Shown here one piece after another: positions 27,523 to 36,840 of a DNA stretch of 57,802 nucleotides. Where the stretch lies: NCBI RefSeq assembly GCF_025352645.1, contig NZ_JANXSO010000101.1, positions 1-57,802 of the forward strand. The letters are read 5' to 3'. Source of the DNA: Iodobacter sp. Its GTDB lineage: Bacteria; Pseudomonadota; Gammaproteobacteria; Burkholderiales; Chitinibacteraceae. The notes under the pieces are model-generated. The model was not told where the DNA came from and made no database searches. It saw nothing but the letters and a program-made list of their open reading frames with translations. How positions within the stretch are numbered: the stretch's first letter is position 1; every line of letters starts with the position of its first letter. The position numbers and the translations under genes were made by a program.

Positions 27523-28928
27523 TTAAAAAACTCTTATCTCTTTTAGGGGGATATGCTTTAGCTACTCTTGCTCAGGGTCTCGTAGGGCTCCTAGCAGTTC
27601 CTTTGCTTTTGCATATATTCAGCGCTAGTAATTTTACATATTGGGTACTATTGGAGCCAATTGTTGCAATGATGGCGGGTTTAATTTGGCTTGGTTCACA
27701 GTATGGAGTGTTGCATGCAATTCCTGTAAAAAAAATAAAAGCAAATCAAGTGCCGCATTTATTTTATAAATTTGCGAGTGGACCAGCTTTTTTTATTTTA
27801 CTAGTAGGGGTTCCTTCGGTTTGTCTTTTATTGAATTTAATGAATAAAGGTTTTTTGTTTGTTGCTATTTTAATTGTTTATGTTTTTTGTGAAGGTTTAA
27901 TTCTGTTGAGCCAATTTTTATCGAGGGCGAAGGCTGATTCAGTTTCTTTTGCAATTACAGTTTGGGTCCGTTCTGGTGGATTGTTATTATTGCTTTTAGT
28001 ATTAAATAAGTTTGATATTAAGTTGGAGTTAATTACTTTTATATTTTTAATGTCATTGTTAGATTGTATTGTCTTGGTTTTTATTGCTTTACGAAAAAAT
28101 AGATTTACATTGGTAGAAAGTCTGTTATCCCCCTCAGACTATTGGGGGCTTGTTAAGTATGGTATCCCCTTTGTTGTTTCTGGGGCGCTGACAATGATGG
28201 CAGGCAATATGGATCGATATGTATTGAATCATAGTCTTGCTGCTGAAGAATTAGCCTCTTATCTTATTTTGGCAAAAATTGCTGGAGCAATGAATTTTGC
28301 TATTGCACCAGTTAATTTATGGTGGCCAGTTGCTAGGCATTTGCATGTTTCTGATCCTGATGCAGGTAGTATGTTTTTTAAAAGTGCTTATTCAATAATT
28401 TTAGGGTTTTACTTGTTTTCTGCTGTTGTTTTATTTATATCCGCTAGTTATTTATTGCCTTGGTATGCGCCTGGTTTACTTATTAAAGATGAAAGTGCGC
28501 TGGCCGTGCTTTTATTAGCGTGGGTTGCGCAGGCAATGGGGTCTGTAATGAATGTTGGTGCGTTATCTCCAGGAAAGACACATTTAGTCCTTGTCAGTTC
28601 AGTAATTGCTGTTTTGGTGGGGCTTTGTGCATCATTACTTTTGACTGCTAAATGGCCATTTTATGGTGCAGCAGCTGCGGTGTTGATTAGTCAGTTAATT
28701 GGGTTGATATTAAATTGCAGAATTTCACAGAAAATACAGTACGTTGAAATTCCTTATATAAAAATGTTATTGCTAGTTTTATCTTCATCTTTTGTAACGT
28801 CAGTACATATAAAGTATGGCTCTGTCGAAGTTGATGTTTTGGTGGGCTGCGTGCTTGGTTTGTTATTTTTATTTATTTTGAAAAGAGATATATTTTCGTT
28901 GCAATTAAATAAAAAAATTATAGAGTAA
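27519..28928 (+). CDS. wzx: Wzx-type polysaccharide flippase
   Basis: Integral membrane protein of about 469 residues with 12 or more hydrophobic helices, of the MATE/MVF-related PST family that flips undecaprenyl-linked repeat units outward. I place the start at the ATG at 27519 (MIKKLLSLLGGYALATLAQG), overlapping the previous stop by 4 bases; ten further upstream codons are open. The N-terminal GYALATLAQGLVGLLAVPLLL resembles the first helix of such flippases. Very AT-rich, and divergent as expected for a serotype-type gene. Confidence 0.8.
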   Translation: MIKKLLSLLGGYALATLAQGLVGLLAVPLLLHIFSASNFTYWVLLEPIVAMMAGLIWLGSQYGVLHAIPVKKIKANQVPHLFYKFASGPAFFILLVGVPSVCLLLNLMNKGFLFVAILIVYVFCEGLILLSQFLSRAKADSVSFAITVWVRSGGLLLLLLVLNKFDIKLELITFIFLMSLLDCIVLVFIALRKNRFTLVESLLSPSDYWGLVKYGIPFVVSGALTMMAGNMDRYVLNHSLAAEELASYLILAKIAGAMNFAIAPVNLWWPVARHLHVSDPDAGSMFFKSAYSIILGFYLFSAVVLFISASYLLPWYAPGLLIKDESALAVLLLAWVAQAMGSVMNVGALSPGKTHLVLVSSVIAVLVGLCASLLLTAKWPFYGAAAAVLISQLIGLILNCRISQKIQYVEIPYIKMLLLVLSSSFVTSVHIKYGSVEVDVLVGCVLGLLFLFILKRDIFSLQLNKKIIE

Positions 28929-28934
28929 TTGCGG

Positions 28935-30236
28935 ATGTGTGCTATGAAGATAGTTGGAAAAAATGGTTTTGTAAATTCAGAAGGTAATTTTTGGATATTA
29001 CCTCTTTATTTAATTGCTGCGGGGTTAGACTTTCGGCTTTCAGATATAGGTGTTCGCGGCCCAAATGTTAATCTGTTAGAGTTTGTGACGATACTAGGTT
29101 TAGGTAAGATACTTCTTGATGCTTTAGTTCTTCCTAAACAGTTTTCTTTTATGCTGAATCAGCTTTGGAAACTGATGCCAGTGTTAGTTCTTTATTATTC
29201 ATGGATTTTTGTTGCATCGCTAATTGGGTTATTGGTTTATCCAAAGTCTATATTTATAGTTAGAAATCTTTTTCCTGCATTCGTTTTTTCTTTGTTTCTA
29301 GTTAATTGTGTTAGAACTCCTAAGCAACTGCGAATTTTAATGTACTTTTTTCTTATTTCGTCACTGCCCAATGTATTATTAGGAGCACTACAATATTTAA
29401 TGGGTAAGCCATATTTGGTCGTTTTAAATATGGCGTCTGCTGTAAAAATGGATTTAGATGGTAGCTTTGTGCGTAATGTCGCTGCTGGGCTATATAGTCA
29501 TCCTAATGGGTTATCTATTTTTCTATTACCAGTTGTAGTAATTTCAGCCGCACTTTCAGGTATGAATTTAGGTCAAGGTGTTTGGGGACGGGTAATGGCA
29601 TTATTATTATTTATAATATCTGCTGTTGTATTGTATGGTACGAGGGCAAAAGGAGCGTGGCTTTGGTCGGTTTTTGGATTAAGTTTGCTTTTATTTCCCT
29701 TATGGTTTTATCGGATACGTAATTCTTCTTTGTTATTTGTTTCTATTTTAGTTTCTTTTATTATTGGAATTACATTATTTAGCTTGGATGCAGGAAAAAC
29801 ACTTTCAACAATGTGGACTCGTGTATTCCTTTGGAATGCGGCACTAAATGTTTTTAGTCATGATATATTTCTTTCTTTCTTTGGTAGTGCACAGTTGAAG
29901 ATGTGGTATGTTTCTGCAAAGTTAGCTGATGTTCAATATGATAATGCACATAATACATTTTTAAATCAAATGGTTAACTTTGGGTTTTTCGGATTGTTTT
30001 TTTATTTGTTAAATATGTTAGTTTCTATTAAAAAAGCATGTGAAATTTTCTATGATAAAAATGCGAAAGATTTTTTTTGTTTTTCAAAAATTGCTATTGC
30101 TATAACGTTAGCTATTTCTGGCCAGTATTTCTTTGAACCCGCTGCGGAGTCTAGTGGCTATGCGCTGACTTTTGTCTTTTTTATTGCAATTCCATCGTTG
30201 TTGCAAAATATGCGTGAGGGTGCTAATGAGCTCTAA
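28935..30236 (+). CDS. O-antigen ligase/Wzy-type polymerase family membrane protein
   Basis: Membrane protein of about 433 residues with some ten hydrophobic helices. A large loop toward the C-terminal half (after MWTRVFLWNAALNVFSHDIF, with DNAHNTFLNQ near residue 340) is the arrangement seen in WaaL/Wzy_C proteins, where this His-containing loop is catalytically important. In this cluster it most likely polymerises the flipped repeat units. The start is uncertain: TTG 28929, ATG 28935 and ATG 28944 are in frame and no clear ribosome site decides. Confidence 0.8.
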   Translation: MCAMKIVGKNGFVNSEGNFWILPLYLIAAGLDFRLSDIGVRGPNVNLLEFVTILGLGKILLDALVLPKQFSFMLNQLWKLMPVLVLYYSWIFVASLIGLLVYPKSIFIVRNLFPAFVFSLFLVNCVRTPKQLRILMYFFLISSLPNVLLGALQYLMGKPYLVVLNMASAVKMDLDGSFVRNVAAGLYSHPNGLSIFLLPVVVISAALSGMNLGQGVWGRVMALLLFIISAVVLYGTRAKGAWLWSVFGLSLLLFPLWFYRIRNSSLLFVSILVSFIIGITLFSLDAGKTLSTMWTRVFLWNAALNVFSHDIFLSFFGSAQLKMWYVSAKLADVQYDNAHNTFLNQMVNFGFFGLFFYLLNMLVSIKKACEIFYDKNAKDFFCFSKIAIAITLAISGQYFFEPAAESSGYALTFVFFIAIPSLLQNMREGANEL

Positions 30237-31347
30237 AGTCGGTATCCATCTCAATGCATTTCCTCTTGCTTCTGAAGTTTTTATTACTGAGCAAGCGAGG
30301 ACAATGCGTGAGTTTGAGCCACATTTCTTTGTGAGACAGCAATTAGCAGAAGCGGCTAATTTTAAGGTTTTACCTATTCAAAGAAATGCTGAGGGTAGCC
30401 TGCGTAAAAAGTTATTTGCACTTTTCCCCGGCAAATGGGCATGGGGAGAAAAATTAGCAGATCTTAATTTGATTCACGCACATTTTGGAACTAATGGTGT
30501 TTATGCATTACCTATTGCGAAAGCGTTAGATATTCCTCTAATCGTAACTTTCCATGGCTATGATGCAACTGTTTCTCGCCTTCAATTAATGAGGCATGGT
30601 GGAGTAAGTGGCATGATGTATGCACTTAATCGCCATCGCTTAGTAGGCGCTGCAGATAAAATCATTGTGGTTTCTGAGTTTCTTAAAAAGAAAATGCTTA
30701 ATTTGGGTTTTCCTGAGAAGCTTCTTGAGCAACATTATATTGGCGCTGATTTACAAAAATTTAGTGTTATTCCTTTAGAAAAGCGTAATTTAGATGTGGT
30801 TTGTGTGGCTCGGCAAGTTGAGGCAAAAGGCATTCGTGAGTTAATTTTGGCGTTTTCTAAAGTTTGTTCTTATTTCCCTGAAGCTCGTTTGCGATTAGTT
30901 GGTGATGGGCCGGATAGAGGTTTATTTACTTTGCTTGTGGGTGAGCTGAAGCTAACTGAGAAGGTTGTTTTTGAGGGGGCATTACCTCATGTGCAGGTGG
31001 CAAATATTGTTTCTCATTCAGCAATTGCAGTGTTGTTTAGCAAAAAAGGTAAGAATGGGTCAGAAGAGGCTTTTGGCCTTTCTGCTATCGAAGCGTCAGC
31101 TGCTGGATTACCCGTTATTGTTTCCAGACATGGTGGATTAACAGAAACAGTTCAGCATAATGAAACTGGATTTATTGTTGAAGAAAGTAATGTGGATGAA
31201 TTAGCAGGCTCGCTGAAGTGTTTACTTGACTCTGCAGCTTTACGTGAAACGCTAGGAAATAGTGGGCGCTCTTTTGTTGAGAAAAAATTTAATTTACATC
31301 ATCAAACTAGTCTATTAGAAGTAATTTATAAAAAGGTAATCAGTTAA
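30226..31347 (+). CDS. Family 4 glycosyltransferase
   Basis: GT-B fold, retaining glycosyltransferase of 373 residues, cytoplasmic face of the inner membrane. N-terminal acceptor domain with LIHAHFGTNGVYALPIAKAL and TFHGYDAT; C-terminal donor domain with CVARQVEAKGIRELILAF and the E-x7-E motif in EEAFGLSAIEASAAGLPVI. The start ATG at 30226 is preceded by GAGGG at five bases and overlaps the polymerase gene by 11 bases; the open frame extends upstream but without support. It adds one sugar to the repeat; donor unknown. Confidence 0.87.
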   Translation: MSSKVGIHLNAFPLASEVFITEQARTMREFEPHFFVRQQLAEAANFKVLPIQRNAEGSLRKKLFALFPGKWAWGEKLADLNLIHAHFGTNGVYALPIAKALDIPLIVTFHGYDATVSRLQLMRHGGVSGMMYALNRHRLVGAADKIIVVSEFLKKKMLNLGFPEKLLEQHYIGADLQKFSVIPLEKRNLDVVCVARQVEAKGIRELILAFSKVCSYFPEARLRLVGDGPDRGLFTLLVGELKLTEKVVFEGALPHVQVANIVSHSAIAVLFSKKGKNGSEEAFGLSAIEASAAGLPVIVSRHGGLTETVQHNETGFIVEESNVDELAGSLKCLLDSAALRETLGNSGRSFVEKKFNLHHQTSLLEVIYKKVIS

Positions 31348-32174
31348 TGAACCCCTTAATCATGCCTCTGGTTTCTATCATGATGCCTGCCAGAAATGTG
31401 GCAGAGTGCATAGTGGATACAATTAGAAGCATTCAGGAGCAAAGCTACTCCAATTGGGAGTTGATTTTTGTTGATGATGGTAGTACTGATTCCACTCTTT
31501 TGATTGTTCGTAATTTAGCTGGTTTTGATCCGCGTATTAAAGTCTTTGCAATGGAGCATGGTGGAAGGGGAAAGGCGAGAAATATGTGTATTTCTCATTG
31601 CTCTGGTAAGTATGTGGCTGTCTGTGATAGTGATGACGTTTCATTTCCTGATCGATTTGAAAAGCAAGTCGATTATATGGAGAAAAATTCTGATATTGCA
31701 TGCTTGGCTTCATGGTGGATTCCATTTTCTACTTCTAAGCCAGATAAAAGTAGCAAACGATTAGGGGTGTTTCCCTGCTCTTCCGAAGAAATTGCTGATA
31801 GCTTTGCTAGGAAAAAAATGAGATTTCATAATGCGACTGCAATGTTGCGTAGAGAGCTTTTTGATAAATATGGTGCATTTAATGTAGATTTACGACGAGC
31901 TCAGGATTATGAATTTTATTCAAGATTAAATAAAGCAGGGGAACGGTTTTTTTGTATGAATGAACCGCTGGTTTATTATCGTCAAGAGAGTAATATTCCC
32001 TCCATTGCTTATTTTGTTGAGAATGGGATATACATGGCTTATGCGGATTACTTACTTGGTGGGGGAACATTACCTTTCAAACTGTACTCTGAAAAACCAA
32101 TTTCTAGTTTTTGGAAGTTATATTACAAACTAAAATACGGGTATTTTTTCTTGAAAATGCGTTTTTTAAGTTGA
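31347..32174 (+). CDS. Family 2 glycosyltransferase
   Basis: GT-A fold inverting glycosyltransferase of 275 residues. PLVSIMMPARNVAECIVDTIRSI begins the nucleotide-binding fold, FVDDGSTDST follows, and CDSDD near residue 95 is the metal-binding D-x-D. A charged DLRRAQDYEFYSRL region (ED motif equivalent) is near residue 185. Start shares one base with the preceding stop. A likely repeat-unit assembly enzyme; sugar not predictable. Confidence 0.87.
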   Translation: MNPLIMPLVSIMMPARNVAECIVDTIRSIQEQSYSNWELIFVDDGSTDSTLLIVRNLAGFDPRIKVFAMEHGGRGKARNMCISHCSGKYVAVCDSDDVSFPDRFEKQVDYMEKNSDIACLASWWIPFSTSKPDKSSKRLGVFPCSSEEIADSFARKKMRFHNATAMLRRELFDKYGAFNVDLRRAQDYEFYSRLNKAGERFFCMNEPLVYYRQESNIPSIAYFVENGIYMAYADYLLGGGTLPFKLYSEKPISSFWKLYYKLKYGYFFLKMRFLS

Positions 32175-32180
32175 CATAAT

Positions 32181-33410
32181 ATGCGATATTTAATTTTTTA
32201 CGTAACTGGTATTTTTTTATTGTTATCTACTTATGCTTGGGGTGGCAGTGTAAGTAAAGATTATTTTGGTATGCATGTGCACCGGAGCAATCAGAATAAA
32301 TTATGGCTTAATTCTGGATTAGGCTCAATTCGCTTACATGACGCCAATGTTACATGGCTGGATTTACAGCCTAGCCCTGACTCGTGGAAGTGGGCTTGGC
32401 TGGATGGGATGGTTAATCGTGCCACGGCTGCCAATGTATCAATATTGTTACCATTGCAAGGTACTCCTGCTTGGGCATCTCGTACTCCTGAACTGAAAGC
32501 AGCTTATGGTTATGGGGCAAATGCAATGCCTTCAAACCTAGCGGCTTGGGAAAATTACGTTGAGGCAGTTGTTTCTAGATATAGGGGTAAAATTGCAGCT
32601 TATGAAATTTGGAATGAATCTAATTTATCTCATTTCTTTTCTGGAAATCCCGAAGATCTTGCTCTTTTAACAAAATCGGCAGTGAAAATTATTCGTCAGA
32701 TTGATCCTGAAGCAAAAGTGGTTTGCCCTAGTGGAGTAGGAGATTACGGTATTAAGTGGTTTAAACGGCTTTTGGCCACTGAGGTCATGAGTGATTGTGA
32801 TGTTATTTCTTATCACTTTTATACTAAGCACCAACCTCCTGAAAGTATGTTGCCAATTATTGATGATATTAAAATTGCTATTCGTGCCGCGGGCTATCAG
32901 CGTAAGCCACTGTGGAATACTGAAACAGGCTGGCTGATTGATACGCCAGAAGGTGTTGACCCAGTTTTAGCAGGGTTTAAGGCGGATGCTAAAAAACTGA
33001 ATGATTTTGAAAGTGTGTCTTATTTATTGCGTTCGTTTATTTTAGGTGCTGGTGCAGATTTAGGGCGTTTTTATTGGTATTCCTGGGATCATCCTTCAAT
33101 GGGAATAACGAAGGGACGGGGAACGGGGTGGCGGCCAGCTGCGATTGCATTTAAAAACTTAACGGTTATTTTAGACGGCGGTGTTGTTGAGCCTTGCAGA
33201 TTAAGTGCGGATCAATGGGTGTGTAATGGCTCCTTAAAAGATGGAAGAAAAGGATTTTGGGTTTGGTCTACAAAGTCGACAATGAAGAATTTTTCTGGAA
33301 TATATAACGTGCTGCAATTTCAGTCAGATGGTGGGCTTATTTTGCAACATCGTGTAAAAAAGGCTGTTCCCATTGGGACTTTGCCATCATTTTTATATAA
33401 GTCGAGTTAG
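32181..33410 (+). CDS. Secreted PslG-like (GH39-type) glycoside hydrolase
   Basis: 409-residue exported hydrolase with a signal peptide (residues 1-22) and a TIM-barrel of clan GH-A. The acid/base is Glu146 in YEIWNESN and the nucleophile is Glu248 in NTETGW, about 100 residues apart as in the family. It resembles PslG, the periplasmic endoglycosidase encoded in the Pseudomonas Psl locus. It would act on this cluster's own polymer in the periplasm, trimming chains or clearing stalled polymer. It sits between glycosyltransferase genes with a 6-base gap on both sides, so it is clearly part of the transcript. Confidence 0.8.
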   Translation: MRYLIFYVTGIFLLLSTYAWGGSVSKDYFGMHVHRSNQNKLWLNSGLGSIRLHDANVTWLDLQPSPDSWKWAWLDGMVNRATAANVSILLPLQGTPAWASRTPELKAAYGYGANAMPSNLAAWENYVEAVVSRYRGKIAAYEIWNESNLSHFFSGNPEDLALLTKSAVKIIRQIDPEAKVVCPSGVGDYGIKWFKRLLATEVMSDCDVISYHFYTKHQPPESMLPIIDDIKIAIRAAGYQRKPLWNTETGWLIDTPEGVDPVLAGFKADAKKLNDFESVSYLLRSFILGAGADLGRFYWYSWDHPSMGITKGRGTGWRPAAIAFKNLTVILDGGVVEPCRLSADQWVCNGSLKDGRKGFWVWSTKSTMKNFSGIYNVLQFQSDGGLILQHRVKKAVPIGTLPSFLYKSS

Positions 33411-33416
33411 GCAACT

Positions 33417-34511
33417 ATGTTAGTTCTGTTTGATTTTTTTGAACTTACTCCTGGCAAAGGTAAGAGCATAGGCATTAATAATTATGCCATTAATTTGCTG
33501 GAGGCTTTGGCTGATCGGCCCGATAATATTTGCACATTCATAGTCGCTTGCAATTCGTCTTTTGATAAGACCCGCATGCAGAATTTACAAAGTAAAGGTG
33601 TATTGTTTCATACTGTTAAATACAACCCATCAATACTGGCAAGAATATTCTGGAATAGACTAGGTGCCGCTCTATTATCTAGAAAAATGAAAATTAATCT
33701 TTATTTTTCTCCTAAGGGATTTTTGCCGCATGGTCTTTCTTTTTTATGTAAGCAAGCATCTTCCTTGGTTGTTATTCATGATTTAATTCCATTTTGGTAT
33801 AAAGATCGATTTCCTAAATATTTTGGACTGATGGAGGAGTTATTTATTCTTGGCGGGCTGGAATACTCGGTAAAATATTCTGATTCAATTGTTGCCATTT
33901 CAGACTTTACAGCCGCTGATATTGCCCGGCGTTTAGGAAGAAAGAGTGGGATAGAAACTGTTTATAATGGTGTTCCTCTAACTGCAGCGGATAAAAACTT
34001 ATATGAAGGCGATTATATTTTCTCTGTTGGCTCCTCTCTGCCACATAAGAATTTAGAAACGTTATTATCTGCATACTCAATTTATCGGTCAGTTACAGCA
34101 AACCCTTTACCATTAGTTATTTGTGGAGTTAGTGATCCGGGTGTGGAGGGCGTTTTGGCTGTGAAAGGGATTTCTGATTTTCAGCTTCATTCTTATTATG
34201 CTCATGCAAAGTTATTTATATTTTTACCGCACATTGAAGGATTTGGTTTTCCTCCACTTGAAGCACTTAGTCATCATACGCCGGTCTTGTGCAGTGATAT
34301 TCCCGTGTTGAGGGAAATTACAAAGGGATTGTGCACGTATGTTAAGCCTGATTGTGCCGATTCGGTTGCGTTAATGATAGGGTCATTGCTTTCAGATCAT
34401 AATCTGGAGCAGGATTCGATAAAGATTTCAGCATTGCTTTCAGAGTATTCTTGGCGTAACTGTGCAGAAAAAATATCAAATATCATGCAAAAAATGGGCG
34501 GGGTAAAATAA
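33417..34511 (+). CDS. Family 4 glycosyltransferase (second)
   Basis: 364-residue GT-B glycosyltransferase. The N-terminal domain includes INNYAINLLEAL and VVIHDLIPFWY; the donor domain includes FSVGSSLPHKNLETLL and the E-x7-E motif in HIEGFGFPPLEALSHHTPVL, followed by CSDIPVLREI. It is a mannosyl/fucosyl-type GT4 by general appearance (weak). The next gene begins immediately after its stop. Confidence 0.87.
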   Translation: MLVLFDFFELTPGKGKSIGINNYAINLLEALADRPDNICTFIVACNSSFDKTRMQNLQSKGVLFHTVKYNPSILARIFWNRLGAALLSRKMKINLYFSPKGFLPHGLSFLCKQASSLVVIHDLIPFWYKDRFPKYFGLMEELFILGGLEYSVKYSDSIVAISDFTAADIARRLGRKSGIETVYNGVPLTAADKNLYEGDYIFSVGSSLPHKNLETLLSAYSIYRSVTANPLPLVICGVSDPGVEGVLAVKGISDFQLHSYYAHAKLFIFLPHIEGFGFPPLEALSHHTPVLCSDIPVLREITKGLCTYVKPDCADSVALMIGSLLSDHNLEQDSIKISALLSEYSWRNCAEKISNIMQKMGGVK

Positions 34512-35288
34512 ATGATGAATGTACTTAGTCGTTTTAATAAAACTAGACATACGGTTCCCGTGATAGGGATCCCGATTGATGTTATTAATTTTGATGAAGC
34601 TATTTTTACTATATCCAGTTGGTCGAGGAAGCATTTATCAAAGTATGTTTGTATTTGTAATGTGCATTCTGTTGTTACAGCTTCACAAGAGAGTGATTTT
34701 ATTGAGGTGATTCGTCAGTCAGATATGGCCACACCGGATGGTGCTCCTGTTGCATGGTTAATGCGGCAGATTGGTATTTCAGGGCAAGTACGTGTGAATG
34801 GGCCCGATCTAATGTGGCAATATTGTGCATATGCAGAGCAGAGTAGTGAGACATTTTATCTTTATGGTGGAATGCCTGAAACGTTAGATATTTTGAAAAA
34901 TAAATTGTCAAAAGAATTTCCACGTTTGAAAATTGCTGGAATGTATTCACCTCCTTTTCGTGCTTTATCTGATGAGGAGGATACTAGGATAGTAGAAGAG
35001 ATTAATGCATCTGGTGCTGGTGTTGTTTGGGTAAGCCTAGGCTGCCCCAAACAAGAAAAATGGATGGCGGCGCATCGGGGTAAAATAAATGCGGTGATGA
35101 TTGGTGTGGGTGCGGCATTTGATTATCATGCTGGCACAATTATCCGTGCCCCGTTGTGGATGCAAAATTCGGGATTAGAATGGCTGCATCGTTTATGTTC
35201 TGAGCCGCGCAGATTGTGGAAACGCTATTTTGTAACTAATACCATTTTTGTTATTAAAGCGATTCGCCAGCTTATCAGTAAAAATTAA
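34512..35288 (+). CDS. WecB/TagA/CpsF family glycosyltransferase (GT26)
   Basis: 258-residue glycosyltransferase of the WecG/TagA/CpsF family, which adds ManNAcA, ManNAc or related sugars to lipid-linked intermediates. Diagnostic parts: VCICNVHSVVTA, ATPDGAPVAWL (near residues 73-83), VNGPDLM, and VSLGCPKQEKWMA. It may add a late sugar, possibly glucuronate supplied by the downstream ugd (inference). Start follows the previous stop without gap. It ends the AT-rich core. Confidence 0.88.
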   Translation: MMNVLSRFNKTRHTVPVIGIPIDVINFDEAIFTISSWSRKHLSKYVCICNVHSVVTASQESDFIEVIRQSDMATPDGAPVAWLMRQIGISGQVRVNGPDLMWQYCAYAEQSSETFYLYGGMPETLDILKNKLSKEFPRLKIAGMYSPPFRALSDEEDTRIVEEINASGAGVVWVSLGCPKQEKWMAAHRGKINAVMIGVGAAFDYHAGTIIRAPLWMQNSGLEWLHRLCSEPRRLWKRYFVTNTIFVIKAIRQLISKN

Positions 35289-35309
35289 TTATTTAAATCG
35301 GGAGTATTC

Positions 35310-36650
35310 TTGCAAATGAAAATTACAGTGATTGGCTCAGGCTATGTTGGTTTGGTCACAGGCACTTGTCTTGCTGAGTATGGTAATGACGTGGTGTGTT
35401 TGGATGTTGATGCCAATAAGATTCGTATCTTGCAAGAGGGCGGAGTGCCGATTTTTGAGCCGGGCTTAGAGGAAATGATTAAACGCAATGTGGCCGCTGG
35501 GCGTTTGCGCTTTACCACTGATATTAAAGAATCGGTAGAGCACGGCACGATCCAATTTATTGCGGTGGGTACGCCGCCGGATGAAGATGGCTCGGCAGAT
35601 TTAAAATATGTGGTGGCCGCTGCGCGTAGTATTGGCCGCTATATGCATGGCTATAAGGTGATTGTGGATAAGTCTACTGTGCCGGTTGGTACGGGTGATA
35701 AGGTTAGGGCCGCAATTAATGATGAGTTAAGCCAGCGCGGTGAGCAAACCAGCTTTGCGATCGTTTCTAATCCAGAATTCTTAAAAGAAGGCGCGGCGAT
35801 CGAAGATTTTATGCGCCCAGATCGAATTGTGATTGGTACCGATGATGATACAGCCAAGGATCTGATGAGCTCTTTATACGGGCCTTTTGTGCGTAATCAT
35901 GATCGTATTTTATTTATGGATGTGCGCTCGGCAGAAATGACTAAATATGCGGCCAATGCCATGCTGGCAACGCGTATTTCGTTTATGAATGAATTGGCCA
36001 ATTTATCTGAAGTGATGGGTGCAGATATTGAGCTGGTACGTAAGGGGATTGGCTCTGACCCGCGAATTGGCTATCACTTTTTATACCCTGGCGTAGGCTA
36101 TGGCGGATCGTGCTTTCCTAAAGATGTACAGGCATTGCAGCGCACGGCGAATGAGCATGGCATTAGTTTAAAAGTATTAGATGCGGTTGAAAAAGCCAAT
36201 CATGCGCAGAAATCGGTGTTGGTGGATAAAATTGTTAAGCGCTTTGGTAATGATTTAAAGGGCAAGCATTTCGCTTTATGGGGCTTGGCATTTAAACCCA
36301 ATACCGATGATATGCGCGATGCACCTAGCCGAGTGATTATTGAATATCTGCTTAGCCATGGGGCAACGGTGGCGGCACATGATCCTGTTTCGATTCATGA
36401 GGCGCAGCGTGTCATGCCAGATTGGCAAGGTTTAAGTTACGGTGATAGCCCAATGGCGGTATTACCGGATGCCGATGCGCTGGTGATTGTGACAGAATGG
36501 AAAGCATTCCGTAGCCCAGATTTTGCTGATGTAAAAAACCAGCTTAAAAATCCATTGATATTTGATGGCCGTAATTTATACGATCCTAAAAAAATGGAAA
36601 CCGCAGGCTTTGAGTATTATCCAATTGGGCGTAAGCAAGTAACGCAATAA
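35310..36650 (+). CDS. ugd: UDP-glucose 6-dehydrogenase
   Basis: Makes UDP-glucuronate from UDP-glucose in a two-step NAD-dependent oxidation. Rossmann motif [41 protein letters not shown] and the catalytic [12 protein letters not shown] cysteine are all there; 444-446 residues is normal. TTG at 35310 has GGGAG five bases upstream, ATG at 35316 is the more standard start; either adds only two residues. It suggests an acidic sugar in the polymer. A terminator follows at 36661. Confidence 0.92.
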   Translation: MQMKITVIGSGYVGLVTGTCLAEYGNDVVCLDVDANKIRILQEGGVPIFEPGLEEMIKRNVAAGRLRFTTDIKESVEHGTIQFIAVGTPPDEDGSADLKYVVAAARSIGRYMHGYKVIVDKSTVPVGTGDKVRAAINDELSQRGEQTSFAIVSNPEFLKEGAAIEDFMRPDRIVIGTDDDTAKDLMSSLYGPFVRNHDRILFMDVRSAEMTKYAANAMLATRISFMNELANLSEVMGADIELVRKGIGSDPRIGYHFLYPGVGYGGSCFPKDVQALQRTANEHGISLKVLDAVEKANHAQKSVLVDKIVKRFGNDLKGKHFALWGLAFKPNTDDMRDAPSRVIIEYLLSHGATVAAHDPVSIHEAQRVMPDWQGLSYGDSPMAVLPDADALVIVTEWKAFRSPDFADVKNQLKNPLIFDGRNLYDPKKMETAGFEYYPIGRKQVTQ

Positions 36651-36660
36651 GCATTGTGAT

Positions 36661-36705
36661 AAACCGTCTTGTATGATCTGTGATCGAATAAGGCGGTTTT
36701 TTTTT
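36661..36705 (+). terminator. Rho-independent terminator after ugd
   Basis: AAACCGTCTT (36661-36670) pairs with AAGGCGGTTT (36690-36699), ten pairs with one G-U wobble, followed by a continuous T-run to 36705. It should end the epsL-to-ugd transcript, implying that manC onward has its own promoter in 36706-36840. Confidence 0.85.
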
Positions 36706-36840
36706 GAGCGTTGTAAATATTATTTTTGCAAGCTGATCGGTGGCCGTATGGTGCTTGCGGGTGATACGCTGCATGGTATTTATTTGCTGGCTTTTCCGCC
36801 TAAATAATATATTTCTTTTTAAAAATTTGATGGAATTTTC

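Noticed and set aside
36750-36809. 19-codon frame MVLAGDTLHGIYLLAFPPK upstream of manC
   Set aside because: No ribosome site and no homology seen; lies between a terminator and manC and is likely chance.
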